DNA from: PFJX01 sp031426735
Lineage (GTDB): Bacteria > Pseudomonadota > Gammaproteobacteria > Burkholderiales > Thiobacillaceae
DNA length: 64,000 nucleotides
Assembly: GCA_031426735.1 (NCBI GenBank)
Contig: JASJPK010000107.1
Span: 18,170-82,169 of the forward strand
Reading direction: 5' to 3'
Shown: one piece after another, positions 1 through 7,876 of the stretch
Position numbering within the stretch: position 1 is the stretch's first letter
Layout: each line of letters starts with the position of its first letter
Position numbers and translations under genes: made by a program
Notes under the pieces: model-generated
What the model saw: the letters and a program-made list of their open reading frames with translations, nothing else
What the model was told of the DNA's origin: nothing
Databases searched by the model: none

Positions 1-1
1 C

Positions 2-1222
2 CGGATGGGACAGGATGGAGTCGGTGTGGGGGTGGTGCAATTCGATGGCGAGTCCATCGGCCTGGCCAACGAATTGGTGCAGGCACTGCATCTGCGCAAG
101 TTGGACAAGCTGGAATGGATCGCCGTGCTTGATCCGGAAATCAGCAAGCTGGATGAGGTAAGGCAACTCATACGACATAATTTTTACGACTATCACACGC
201 TGCCGATCAGCCCGCAGCGCCTGTCATTCACGCTGGGCCACGCCCTGGGCATGGCGATACTGGATAGCAAGGTCGAGCAGACGGCAGAGACCTCGGACAA
301 TCCGATGCTGGCGGAAAGCCCGGCGATGCTGCGGCTGTTCCGCGACATTCGAAAAATGGCGGCTACGGATGCCCCTGTGCTCATCACTGGCGAAAGCGGC
401 ACCGGCAAGGAACTCTCTGCGAAGGCCATCCACGAGAATTCCTTGCTCGCCGAGGGGCCCTTCATCGTCGTCAATTGCGGCGCGATTCCGGCCGGCCTCA
501 TCCAGTCCGAATTGTTCGGCCATGAGAAGGGGGCCTTCACCGGTGCGCACGACCGCCACATCGGTCGCTTCGAGCGAGCCAACCGCGGCACGCTGTTTCT
601 CGACGAGATCGCCGAGTTGCCGCTCGACATGCAGGTCAACCTGCTGCGCGCGCTACAGGAAAAGGTCATCCAGCGCGTCGGTGGGCGGGAGGATGTCCGC
701 GTCGATGTGCGCATCATCGCGGCAACCAACGTGGCGCTCGAAAAGGCCGTCGCCGAGGGCCGTTTTCGCCAGGATCTTTACTACCGCCTCAATGTTCTCA
801 ACCTGCATTTGCCGCCATTGCGGGAGCGGGACAGCGATGCGGAACTCATCGCGCGCGCCTTGCTCGACCGGTTTGCCCGCGAACAGAACAAGAAGGTCAT
901 CGGCTTCAGCCAGTTGGCGTTGCGTCTGCTGCGGACCTATCACTGGCCCGGGAATGTGCGCGAACTGATCAACCGGGTTCGTCGCGCCGTGGTCATGTGC
1001 GACCGCAGATATATCACCCCCGCCGACCTCGGCCTGGACCAGGAGGAGCGGGGGGGTAAGTCGATGGATGCCGTGCGCGAGGAAGTTGAACGCAAGGTTA
1101 TTTTGCAAAGCCTGCAAACCGCCCGCTACAACATTTCCGTGGCATCGCGGATGCTCGACGTATCGCGTCCCAAGCTGTACAGGCTGATGCAGAAGTACGG
1201 CATTTCTCCGGATGGCAGGTAG
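2..1222 (+). CDS. Sigma-54-dependent activator with VpsR-like N-terminus (5' partial)
   Basis: This is an enhancer-binding protein that would remodel RNA polymerase-sigma54 using ATP. The frame is open to the left edge. The first ATG (position 5) lies inside what looks like the N-terminal sensory domain, so the true start is probably upstream. Counting from that ATG, residues 1-85 resemble the VpsR-type domain of exopolysaccharide regulators (F-x-D-Y-H-x-L-P, then L-G-H-A-x-G-M-A); I see no full receiver domain. The AAA+ core has Walker A GESGTGKE (~128-135), the sigma54-contact loop GAFTGA (~175-180), Walker B TLFLDE (~195-200) and WPGNVREL (~318-325). A Fis-type helix-turn-helix closes the protein (~370-400). 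prsT follows 76 bases downstream on the same strand. A sigma54 promoter at 5511-5526 is a plausible target. Family assignment is firm; the ligand and the targets are inference. Confidence 0.9.
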   Translation, partial: RMGQDGVGVGVVQFDGESIGLANELVQALHLRKLDKLEWIAVLDPEISKLDEVRQLIRHNFYDYHTLPISPQRLSFTLGHALGMAILDSKVEQTAETSDNPMLAESPAMLRLFRDIRKMAATDAPVLITGESGTGKELSAKAIHENSLLAEGPFIVVNCGAIPAGLIQSELFGHEKGAFTGAHDRHIGRFERANRGTLFLDEIAELPLDMQVNLLRALQEKVIQRVGGREDVRVDVRIIAATNVALEKAVAEGRFRQDLYYRLNVLNLHLPPLRERDSDAELIARALLDRFAREQNKKVIGFSQLALRLLRTYHWPGNVRELINRVRRAVVMCDRRYITPADLGLDQEERGGKSMDAVREEVERKVILQSLQTARYNISVASRMLDVSRPKLYRLMQKYGISPDGR

Positions 1223-1298
1223 CGTCCGCTGCCCCGGAATCAATCCAGATTGCTCCCGACACTTCGCGAATTCTTCGCCCCTCTTGAAAGGTGATTTC

Positions 1299-4091
1299 AT
1301 GACTAGCACCGCCTGCCTGCGCTCTGCTGTACTCGCTCTCGCGTTCACCTTGCCGCTGGCTGGGTGTTGGGACAAAAACCCGGCAAGCCATATTCAGGAA
1401 GCCAGGCTGGCCATACAGAAATCCGACTTCAAAACCGCCATCATCGAACTGAAAAGTGCATTGCAGATCGCGTCCGACAATGCCGAGGCGCGTCTCTTGC
1501 TGGGGCAGACGTTCCATTCGGTCGGCCAGTGGGCGAACAGTGAAAAGGAACTCCGCAAGGCCCTGGAGTTGGGAATGCAGGCCGATCGGGTGCTGCCTTT
1601 GCTGGCAAGGACGCTGGTCGAGATGGGCAAAAACCAGGAAGCGGTGGACTTGGCGATTCCTCAGGCCGGACTCACCGCCGATGCCCTGGCTTCGCTGCAG
1701 GCCGAGAAAGCCAGCGCGCTCATGGCCCTGAACAAGTCGGCCGAAGCGGAGGCGGCCATTGCTCGGGGCGAAAAAACATTGGCCCTGATCGATGCCAATG
1801 CATTCTCCAATGACTTGCAGTTGGCCAAGGCGCGACTCGCAATGTTCAGGAATCAGCCGCCCCAGGCCGCGGCCTTGCTGGACGTGGCGTTGCAGCGAGA
1901 TCCGAAGTTCATCCCGGCGCTCTACCTGCAAGCCCAACTGCAACTTGCCGAGCGCAAGACGCAGGAAACGCTGAAGACCTACGAAAGGATCATCGCCGCC
2001 AAGCCGAACGAAGTTCTCGCCCACCTGGGCATCGTGGAACTCAAGTTGCAGAACAATGAACTTGCCGCAGCGGAAAAATCACTTCTGGCCGCCGAGAAGA
2101 TCGACGCCAACTCGCTCCTGGTCAAATACGCCCGCGCCAAGTTGTCCATGCTCAAGGGCGACTTGAAGAGATCCAACGAGGTTCTGCAACAGGTTCTCCG
2201 TGTCCTGCCGAACCATTTGCCCGCACTCATGCTGGACGCGGTAGTGAGCTTTGGCCTTGGCAATTACGAACGGAGTCTGAGCAGCGCGCAAAAGGTTCTC
2301 GGCCGTGCGCCGGGACATCCTTATGCGACCAAGCTCGTCGCCGCCAATGAATTGCGTCGCGGCAATGCCAAGGTTGCGTTGGATCTGTTGCAACCTTTGT
2401 CCCAGGCCAATCCGCAGGAAGTCGAATTGCTCTCGATGTTGGGCGAGGCATACCTGCAGACCAAACAGTACGACAAGGCCATGGCTTCACTGGATCGCGC
2501 GGTAGTTCTGCAACCGGAGAATGCGAAGATCAAGCAAGACCTGGCGCGCGGTTACTACGAACAAGGTCGTACCGACCTGGCCTTGCAGCAACTGGAGCAA
2601 GTGACCAGTCAGCATCACAAAGTCGGCTCGGCGGATTTCTCTCTGATTTCGCTGTACATGGTCCGAAATGAATTCGACAAAGCTTTGCAGGCCATCGCCG
2701 CTGTGGAAAAGGAGTCGCCCGACAATCCTCTTGTTGGCAAGCTAAAAGGAATTGCCTTGTTGGGGAAAAACGATCGCGCCGGTGCAAGACGGGCGTTTGA
2801 ACGATCCATCGCCTTGCGTCCAGACTATTTCCCGGCAGCGGCGAATCTGGCGCGCATGGACATAGCCGAGAACCGGCCGGATGCGGCACGCCAGCGCTTC
2901 GAATCGATTCTGAAGGCGGATGCAAAGAATACCCAGGCCATGATGGCCTTGGCAGAGTTGGCCATTTCCAAGAAGGCGGAAAAGGAAGCGCTGGACTGGA
3001 TGGAACGGGCTGCCAAAGTTGACCAGAAGGCGATTCCGCCGCGGGCCGGACTGGTGCGCTATCACTTGGCCAAGCACGCGCCGGAGCGGGCGCTGACTTT
3101 CGCGCGCGAAGCGGTCAGCGCCAATCCGGACAGCCCGGAAGCACTCGGCCTGCTGGCTTCCGTCCAGATGCAGAGTGGGGACAAACCCAGCGCCCTGTCC
3201 AGTTATATCAAGCTGGCTGAAAAGGCGCCCAAGTCGGCAGAAGCCATGTATCAACTGGGCGCGGCACAGGCAGCATCCAAACGATTCGAGGCAGGACGCG
3301 CTTCCTTCGAGAAGGCGCTTGCACTCCAACCCGGACATGAGGCGGCGCTAGGCGCCTTGCTGGCGCTCGATGTGGCCGACAATAAGTTTGATACCGCTTT
3401 GCAACGCGCCCGTGCCTTTCAGGCCAGGAATTCCAAGGCGCCCGCCGGTTTCGTGCGAGAGGGCGACATCCTGATCAAGCAAAAACAGTACGCCCAGGCT
3501 GCCAAAGCTTATGAGCAGGGGTTGAGCCGGAGTGGCGAACAGAATGTGCAACTCTTCGCCAAGATGCAAGCCGCCCTGGTTCGCGCCGGCAACAAAAAAC
3601 TGGCCGACCAGAAACTGGTGGAATTGCTGTCGCGACATCCCAAGGACGTTCGCGTTCAAGCCTACGCCGCCGACTATTACCAAAGCGTCGGCAGCAATGC
3701 GGAAGCCCTGCGAATTTATGAAAACCTGCGGCAGTCGCAGCCCAATGCGACGCTGCTGAACAACATGGCGGTGCTGTATCAACGTATGCAGGATGCGCGC
3801 GCGCTGTCGGTCGCGGAACAGGCATTCAAACTGGCACCGAACGATCCCACGATCATGGATACCCTGGGCTGGATCCTGCTGGCTCAGGGCGAGACGACCC
3901 GCTCGGTCGATCTGCTGAAACAGGCCGCGAGCAAATTGCCCAACTCTGCCGTGGTGCGCTATCACCTGGCTGCGGCACTGGCCAGGACAGGGCTCAAGGC
4001 TGAAGCCAAGCGGGAACTGGACGCTTCGCTCAAGTCGGGCAGCGGCTTCCCCGAGGCTGAAGCGGCACGCAAGCTTGCAGCAAGTTTGTAG
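1299..4091 (+). CDS. prsT: PEP-CTERM system TPR-repeat lipoprotein PrsT
   Basis: This is a 930-residue lipoprotein made of tandem tetratricopeptide repeats, matching the length and layout of the PrsT family that accompanies exosortase/PEP-CTERM systems. I chose ATG 1299 because GAAAGGTGA lies just upstream and because it gives a clean lipoprotein signal peptide: a basic start, a hydrophobic stretch, then the lipobox L-A-G-C with the acylated Cys at residue 23. A longer in-frame start at 1212 would bury that signal. TPR signatures (A-x-x-x-L-x-x-A-L-x-x-x-P and variants) run from about residue 32 to the C-terminus. The likely location is membrane-anchored facing the periplasm, as a scaffold; the partners are not known from sequence. 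It probably shares a transcript with the regulator upstream. A hairpin at 4101-4149 follows the stop. Confidence 0.92.
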   Translation: MTSTACLRSAVLALAFTLPLAGCWDKNPASHIQEARLAIQKSDFKTAIIELKSALQIASDNAEARLLLGQTFHSVGQWANSEKELRKALELGMQADRVLPLLARTLVEMGKNQEAVDLAIPQAGLTADALASLQAEKASALMALNKSAEAEAAIARGEKTLALIDANAFSNDLQLAKARLAMFRNQPPQAAALLDVALQRDPKFIPALYLQAQLQLAERKTQETLKTYERIIAAKPNEVLAHLGIVELKLQNNELAAAEKSLLAAEKIDANSLLVKYARAKLSMLKGDLKRSNEVLQQVLRVLPNHLPALMLDAVVSFGLGNYERSLSSAQKVLGRAPGHPYATKLVAANELRRGNAKVALDLLQPLSQANPQEVELLSMLGEAYLQTKQYDKAMASLDRAVVLQPENAKIKQDLARGYYEQGRTDLALQQLEQVTSQHHKVGSADFSLISLYMVRNEFDKALQAIAAVEKESPDNPLVGKLKGIALLGKNDRAGARRAFERSIALRPDYFPAAANLARMDIAENRPDAARQRFESILKADAKNTQAMMALAELAISKKAEKEALDWMERAAKVDQKAIPPRAGLVRYHLAKHAPERALTFAREAVSANPDSPEALGLLASVQMQSGDKPSALSSYIKLAEKAPKSAEAMYQLGAAQAASKRFEAGRASFEKALALQPGHEAALGALLALDVADNKFDTALQRARAFQARNSKAPAGFVREGDILIKQKQYAQAAKAYEQGLSRSGEQNVQLFAKMQAALVRAGNKKLADQKLVELLSRHPKDVRVQAYAADYYQSVGSNAEALRIYENLRQSQPNATLLNNMAVLYQRMQDARALSVAEQAFKLAPNDPTIMDTLGWILLAQGETTRSVDLLKQAASKLPNSAVVRYHLAAALARTGLKAEAKRELDASLKSGSGFPEAEAARKLAASL

Positions 4092-4504
4092 CGATTCGAT
4101 CCGGATGCAATGGCACTACGCTCCCGGATTCCGCTGCGCTGCATCCGGGTTACGGTTCCGATCGAACCAAATATGCCGCAGTTGGCATGAAGCGCAGGTG
4201 CGAATTCATTCGCACCATCCAGCTACGTTCGGCCAAGTTCGGTCCATCCAGATCCAAGGGAACTACCTTAATCGCAGCGGGCTGCATCGACTGAACCAAC
4301 CTCCCCCTTTGGAAAAGGGCGATTGAGGGGGGGTGATGGCGGTGGCCACCCGGATGTCTCAGAAATCGCCCGCCAGTCCCCACTTTCAAAGAGGGCGTTG
4401 GCATCGCAACGCTTAAGGTGAGCTACGCCGGCAGTTCATCAAGTTGCGCGTATCAGCGATTTATTGTGGTAACGCGGGCAACCGATGCTGGAAATGAATA
4501 CAAA
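4092..4504. repeat. Intergenic block of short inverted repeats
   Basis: No gene is seen in these 413 bases. They hold at least three dyads. At 4101-4149, ccggatgca and tgcatccgg flank a GC-rich interior; this is a REP-like element that could end prsT transcription. At 4198-4215, gtgcgaa and ttcgcac form a 7-bp stem with a 4-base loop. At 4305-4319, CCCTTT and AAAGGG pair inside a larger C-run/G-run arrangement reaching about 4333, a pattern typical of dispersed intergenic elements. A related pyrimidine/purine-rich stretch lies at about 4367-4397. I cannot test here whether they recur elsewhere in the genome. Confidence 0.55.
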
Positions 4505-4536
4505 CAAGCCCTGCCTGGCTAGCCAGGCAGGGCTTG
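4505..4536 (-). terminator. Intrinsic terminator of the PEP-CTERM gene
   Basis: A perfect 16-bp palindrome (caagccctgcctggct and its reverse complement) lies 20 bases beyond the stop of the minus-strand PEP-CTERM gene. On that strand it is followed by a T-rich tract (TTTGTATTCATTT). The stem is long and GC-rich; the U-tract is imperfect. Confidence 0.75.
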
Positions 4537-4555
4537 CAATTCGTCAACCGGATGC

Positions 4556-5425
4556 TCAGACCTTGCGGCGACGCAGTGCGGCACCCATGCCCAGCAGGCC
4601 CAGACCCAGCAGTCCCAGGGTGGCAGGCTCGGGTACGGTCGCCAGGGTCGCGTCGGTGTCGCTACGAACATGACCGGGGGCAAGACCAGCTCCGCCCAGA
4701 ATGTCGGCGGAACCGATCACTTTGGTTTTGCTGTCTCCAGCACAGGCGAAGCCGATGATGCAAGGCACGCTCTGGTCGGCAAATACGTAGCCGGTGTTGT
4801 CCTCGACGAAGCCCAACGCAAAGTTGACGGTGGCTACTTTGGTTGCCGCACCCAATAACGAGGCGCCGCCAATGTCGTCCGAACCGATGGAGAACCATTC
4901 ATCGTCCGCATCGACGATGCCTAGTGTCGCCCAGACGTCGCCGCTATCCGAATCGGTCGCTGCAGCAAGGCAACCGGCGACACTGGTGCAACTGGCCACG
5001 AGATTAAGGTCGTCGCCCGAGTCGTCGAACAGCGCGATCATCGCGCCGGCGCCGTATGTGGCGGTAAAGCTTGCGGTCGGACCAAAACCGATTCTGTAGG
5101 TGGTGCCGAACAACAGCACCTTGCTGGTCACCTCGATCTCGGTGTAGCCGGTCAGTTCAGTCGGGTCATAGGCGGACCCCGGCGGGATGGAAGCGATATT
5201 GGCAAAATCCAGGATGGCCTCCAGCTTATCGCCGATGTCCAGTTTGCCGATTGCGCAGGTGGGGCAGGCTACGGAGGGACCAGCATCGAGGGTCAGATGA
5301 TCGATGTCGTCGTCCTCGATCAATGTGTTCGAGAACAACGTAATGGCGGCATTGGCTGCGCTGCTGCCAAGCGCCAGGGTCAAGCCGATGGCGACAAACA
5401 GGGGCTTCAGTTTCGCGTGTTTCAT
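4556..5425 (-). CDS. PEP-CTERM sorting domain-containing protein
   Basis: A 289-residue exported protein expected to be processed by exosortase. It has a classical signal peptide (basic start, hydrophobic core, A-N-A-A cleavage region at about residues 24-28). The body is Asp/Gly/Thr-rich with no recognised catalytic domain and two cysteine pairs (C-P-T-C near residue 55; C-x-x-x-x-x-x-C near 147-154). A textbook PEP-CTERM tail closes it: V-P-E-P-A-T, a Leu/Gly transmembrane helix, then A-L-R-R-R-K-V. The start is supported by AGAGGTGA a few bases upstream. A near-consensus sigma54 promoter lies about 90 bases upstream and a strong terminator follows. It is likely a matrix or envelope-associated protein; its specific role is unknown. 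Confidence 0.93.
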   Translation of the reverse strand: MKHAKLKPLFVAIGLTLALGSSAANAAITLFSNTLIEDDDIDHLTLDAGPSVACPTCAIGKLDIGDKLEAILDFANIASIPPGSAYDPTELTGYTEIEVTSKVLLFGTTYRIGFGPTASFTATYGAGAMIALFDDSGDDLNLVASCTSVAGCLAAATDSDSGDVWATLGIVDADDEWFSIGSDDIGGASLLGAATKVATVNFALGFVEDNTGYVFADQSVPCIIGFACAGDSKTKVIGSADILGGAGLAPGHVRSDTDATLATVPEPATLGLLGLGLLGMGAALRRRKV

Positions 5426-5510
5426 GTTGATTCACCTCTAATAAAAATTGATAACGTGGGTTGAAACTTTTGCTGTCGGGCGCATGAGTTTTACCAGACA
5501 GACATGACAA

Positions 5511-5526
5511 AGCAGCATTCGTGCCA
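5511..5526 (-). promoter_or_regulatory. Sigma-54 (-24/-12) promoter of the PEP-CTERM gene
   Basis: On the minus strand this reads TGGCACGAATGCTGCT. Against the consensus TGGCACGrNNNTTGCW it matches every fixed position except one T (C here). The -24 GG and -12 GC are correctly spaced. Transcription would start near 5500, giving a leader of about 75 bases before the ATG at 5425. The sigma54 activator gene lies 4-5 kb away in the same neighbourhood. Confidence 0.8.
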
Positions 5527-5882
5527 ACCCCTGTTATTCGCGCTTAACTGTTTGATTATTAATGTTAAACAGGATTGCTATGCATTGTTCTCGGGGCGCG
5601 ATCCGGTTTCAAAACTGTAACGCGGCTGGACGTGCCTGATAGAAAGCCCGTTAATCGCTGCGGTGCCATAAAGGAAGGGCTGCATGAAGCCGCTACCGTA
5701 GCGGCAAGCGGTTACGCTGGATTGCTGCTCAAGATGCGCCAGGCGGCGCGGCATTCCGGGTAACCGAAATTCTTGCTTGAAGCTTGAAATACAGCTCGAT
5801 CGAGCTGTCGTGCTGGCTGTCGTTCACCGCGTCTTCATCGGCGCACGCCGTGATCAAGCTCAATAGTTAAGCTGAAATTCAG
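5527..5882. other. Intergenic region between convergent/divergent units, no gene recognised
   Basis: This stretch lies upstream of the PEP-CTERM promoter and downstream of the five-gene minus operon. Its left part (about 5540-5580) is AT-rich (attattaatgttaaac) and could carry activator or IHF sites for the sigma54 promoter. A 17-base dyad, gccgctac / gtagcggc, lies at 5689-5705. A 62-codon open frame at 5575-5763 has no family resemblance and no convincing ribosome site, so I do not call it. I see no obvious terminator for the operon. Confidence 0.4.
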
Positions 5883-6422
5883 TCACGTAGCCGAACGGTG
5901 TGCAAAAGATGAATGGATGATGGGGATGATGCCGTCCGCGGGTTCACCCGGTTCCGGGAAGGTGAGCATGGCTGACCAGTGCTTGATCAGTGTGCGATTC
6001 ACGATCTCGCCAGCCTGACGCTCACGTGCTTCGACGCGGGCGATACAGATTTCGACAGGTACGCAGAAACACACGAAGATCACCCGATGCGTCGGGCTGA
6101 GTTTGTTGTAGACCGCGCGTCTTTTCCTGGCGGAGATATTGGCCTGGTCCCAGATGAATGAGGTTTTGCTGGCAATCAACTCACTCAGGCGTTGCTTGAG
6201 CAAAAATTTGGCTTGCGCGTTGAATTGGCGGAAGGCTTCGGCGAAGCTGAGTTGCTTCTCTGCTGCATAGGCTTCGACGAATGCGTCAGTCGATGCAATC
6301 GGTAGGCGTTCCGGGTGCGCCGCCGCCCAGGTGCTTTTGCCGCTACCGGGCAGGCCGACCAGAACATAGGCGGTGGGTTTGTTCGGCGCTGGTCCGATTC
6401 GGGCTGAACTGGCGGTATTCAT
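5883..6422 (-). CDS. P-loop (AAA_33-type) ATP-binding kinase-like protein
   Basis: A 179-residue small-molecule or polynucleotide-kinase-like P-loop protein. It has Walker A GLPGSGKST at residues 23-31, then S-T-D at 44-46, the usual place of a phosphate-acceptor-positioning Asp in T4-Pnk-like kinases. W-D-Q-A-N follows in the second strand (~91-95), and a basic lid region (R-V-E-A-R-E-R) lies near 129-135. It is the last gene of the minus-strand operon. Its ATG overlaps the TGA of the oxidoreductase gene (ATGA), implying translational coupling. The substrate cannot be told from sequence. Confidence 0.8.
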   Translation of the reverse strand: MNTASSARIGPAPNKPTAYVLVGLPGSGKSTWAAAHPERLPIASTDAFVEAYAAEKQLSFAEAFRQFNAQAKFLLKQRLSELIASKTSFIWDQANISARKRRAVYNKLSPTHRVIFVCFCVPVEICIARVEARERQAGEIVNRTLIKHWSAMLTFPEPGEPADGIIPIIHSSFAHRSAT

Positions 6423-7840
6423 AAACCCACTGCATGCCCGAACAGATTGCCGGGATCGTGCTTGATGCGTTCGGATGCGAGCGCATCCCAGTGTGGCGCG
6501 AAGTGTTTTTTCCAGTCCTTGCGGCTTTGTTTGACGGCGCTGATCGGATAAAGACGGCCGCCCATGGCGCGGTTTTGTTCATGAAACTGGCGGTTTTGCT
6601 GCATCGCGTTCATCACCAGACCGGGATGTGGCGGTACGGTGCGAAGAACGTCGAAACCGTAGAACAACGCATCGTCCGGCATCGGCGGCAATTGGCGGGT
6701 CAGCTTCGCGCGCCGCATGGGATAAAACAGGATGGGTGAGCCGGGCAGGGTGCGTACCGGGTCGAGTGTGGCGATGACTTGCTCGGCCAGGCTGTCGATG
6801 CGTGCATCCGGCACGATCAGGTCCAGCCAGGGGTGCGGATAGGCGCCAAAGCCGGCGGCATCCAGCGCGGCGACGGCCTGGACGACGAGGTCGGCATAGC
6901 CGAAGAAGGTGCGGTCGTGCACGACTTCTTCTCCCTTCCGATGCTGCAAACCTTGATAGGGGTCGGCGGGCAATTCTTCGGGACGGGAATAGAACGAGGT
7001 GGCTTCGATGAAATAGGCGAAAGCGCCGCGTATCGCTTCGCAGTGGCCGCGCAGATGGGTGAAACGCTCGGCATGAATGAGCAAGCGCAGATCGTGCAGC
7101 ATGGTGTGCAGATCGGGATAGTGCAGTCGATGCGTGCGGGCCTGTTGCTTGGCCGGTTGCAGGCGCAGCGTGGCGCGAACGATGATGCCGCACAGTCCAA
7201 GTCCGCCCAGGACGGCATCGAACAGGCTGCGGTTTTCGGTTTCCGAGCAGGTGATCAATTCGCCTTTGCCGGTGACGACCTGTAGCTCTATGGCATGGTC
7301 GATCTGCCCGCCATAAAGGTAAGTCGTGCCGCCGAAGCCGCCGACGGAAAGCGTGCCGCCGACCGTAGTGCCGAGAAAGTCGGTCAGCACAACCGGCGCG
7401 AGTCCGTGTTCCAGGCTGGCCAGCAACAGTTTGCGCCAAGTGATGCCGGCATCGACGATGGCGTGCTCGGGGGTAATGGCGTGGATGCGGTCAAGCGTGC
7501 TCATGTCGATGACGATGCCCGCTTCCGCCTGGCTTTGGCCGAAGGTGTTGAAGGCATTGCCGCGGCAGGCGATGCGAATGCCGTGCCGGTAAGCGTAAGT
7601 CATGATCTTGACGACATCTGCGACCGAACCGGGGCGCAGCACGGCGAGTGGCAGGCAATGCACGATATGGCCGTAATCGTCGGCCACCGCCTCAAGCGCG
7701 GCGGCTTCGGTGCTCAGTGTGCCGTCCAGATCTTGCGGCATCGATGCAATGGGGTTCGGCGTGGACATGGCCGACCAGACGCCCTGCTCGGGGTCGAAGC
7801 GGATGGCGGATTTCGTGCTGGGTGGTGGAGATGTAGTCAT
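6419..7840 (-). CDS. FAD-binding oxidoreductase, cytokinin-dehydrogenase-like
   Basis: A PCMH-type FAD-dependent oxidase/dehydrogenase of 473 residues from the ATG at 7840. A TTG 36 bases upstream abuts the previous stop but has no ribosome site. The FAD-binding half carries the P-G-S-x-x-D-V region, R-G-N-A-F-N-T-F-G-Q, D-M-S-T-L, the L-G-T-T-V-G-G-T-L-S-x-G-G segment and the T-G-x-G-E-L motif. The C-terminal half ends with G-x-x-Y-P-I, a W-x-x-H-F-x-x-x-W block, then D-P-x-N-L, as in cytokinin dehydrogenases. Compared with R-G-x-G-H-S-x-x-G-Q of that family, the histidine that covalently binds FAD appears to be Phe. The flavin may therefore be non-covalent and the real substrate may not be a cytokinin. 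It is the fourth gene of the operon. Confidence 0.85.
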   Translation of the reverse strand: MTTSPPPSTKSAIRFDPEQGVWSAMSTPNPIASMPQDLDGTLSTEAAALEAVADDYGHIVHCLPLAVLRPGSVADVVKIMTYAYRHGIRIACRGNAFNTFGQSQAEAGIVIDMSTLDRIHAITPEHAIVDAGITWRKLLLASLEHGLAPVVLTDFLGTTVGGTLSVGGFGGTTYLYGGQIDHAIELQVVTGKGELITCSETENRSLFDAVLGGLGLCGIIVRATLRLQPAKQQARTHRLHYPDLHTMLHDLRLLIHAERFTHLRGHCEAIRGAFAYFIEATSFYSRPEELPADPYQGLQHRKGEEVVHDRTFFGYADLVVQAVAALDAAGFGAYPHPWLDLIVPDARIDSLAEQVIATLDPVRTLPGSPILFYPMRRAKLTRQLPPMPDDALFYGFDVLRTVPPHPGLVMNAMQQNRQFHEQNRAMGGRLYPISAVKQSRKDWKKHFAPHWDALASERIKHDPGNLFGHAVGL

Positions 7841-7876
7841 GGCGGCGAGTAGCTGTTGCGCGGAGGCTTGCTGCAA

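Noticed and set aside
1212..1298. Longer N-terminus for PrsT starting at 1212
   Set aside because: It overlaps the regulator gene and would hide the lipoprotein signal peptide; ATG 1299 has a good ribosome site.
5575..5763. 62-codon plus-strand open frame in the intergenic region
   Set aside because: No ribosome site, no family resemblance and no conserved-looking composition.
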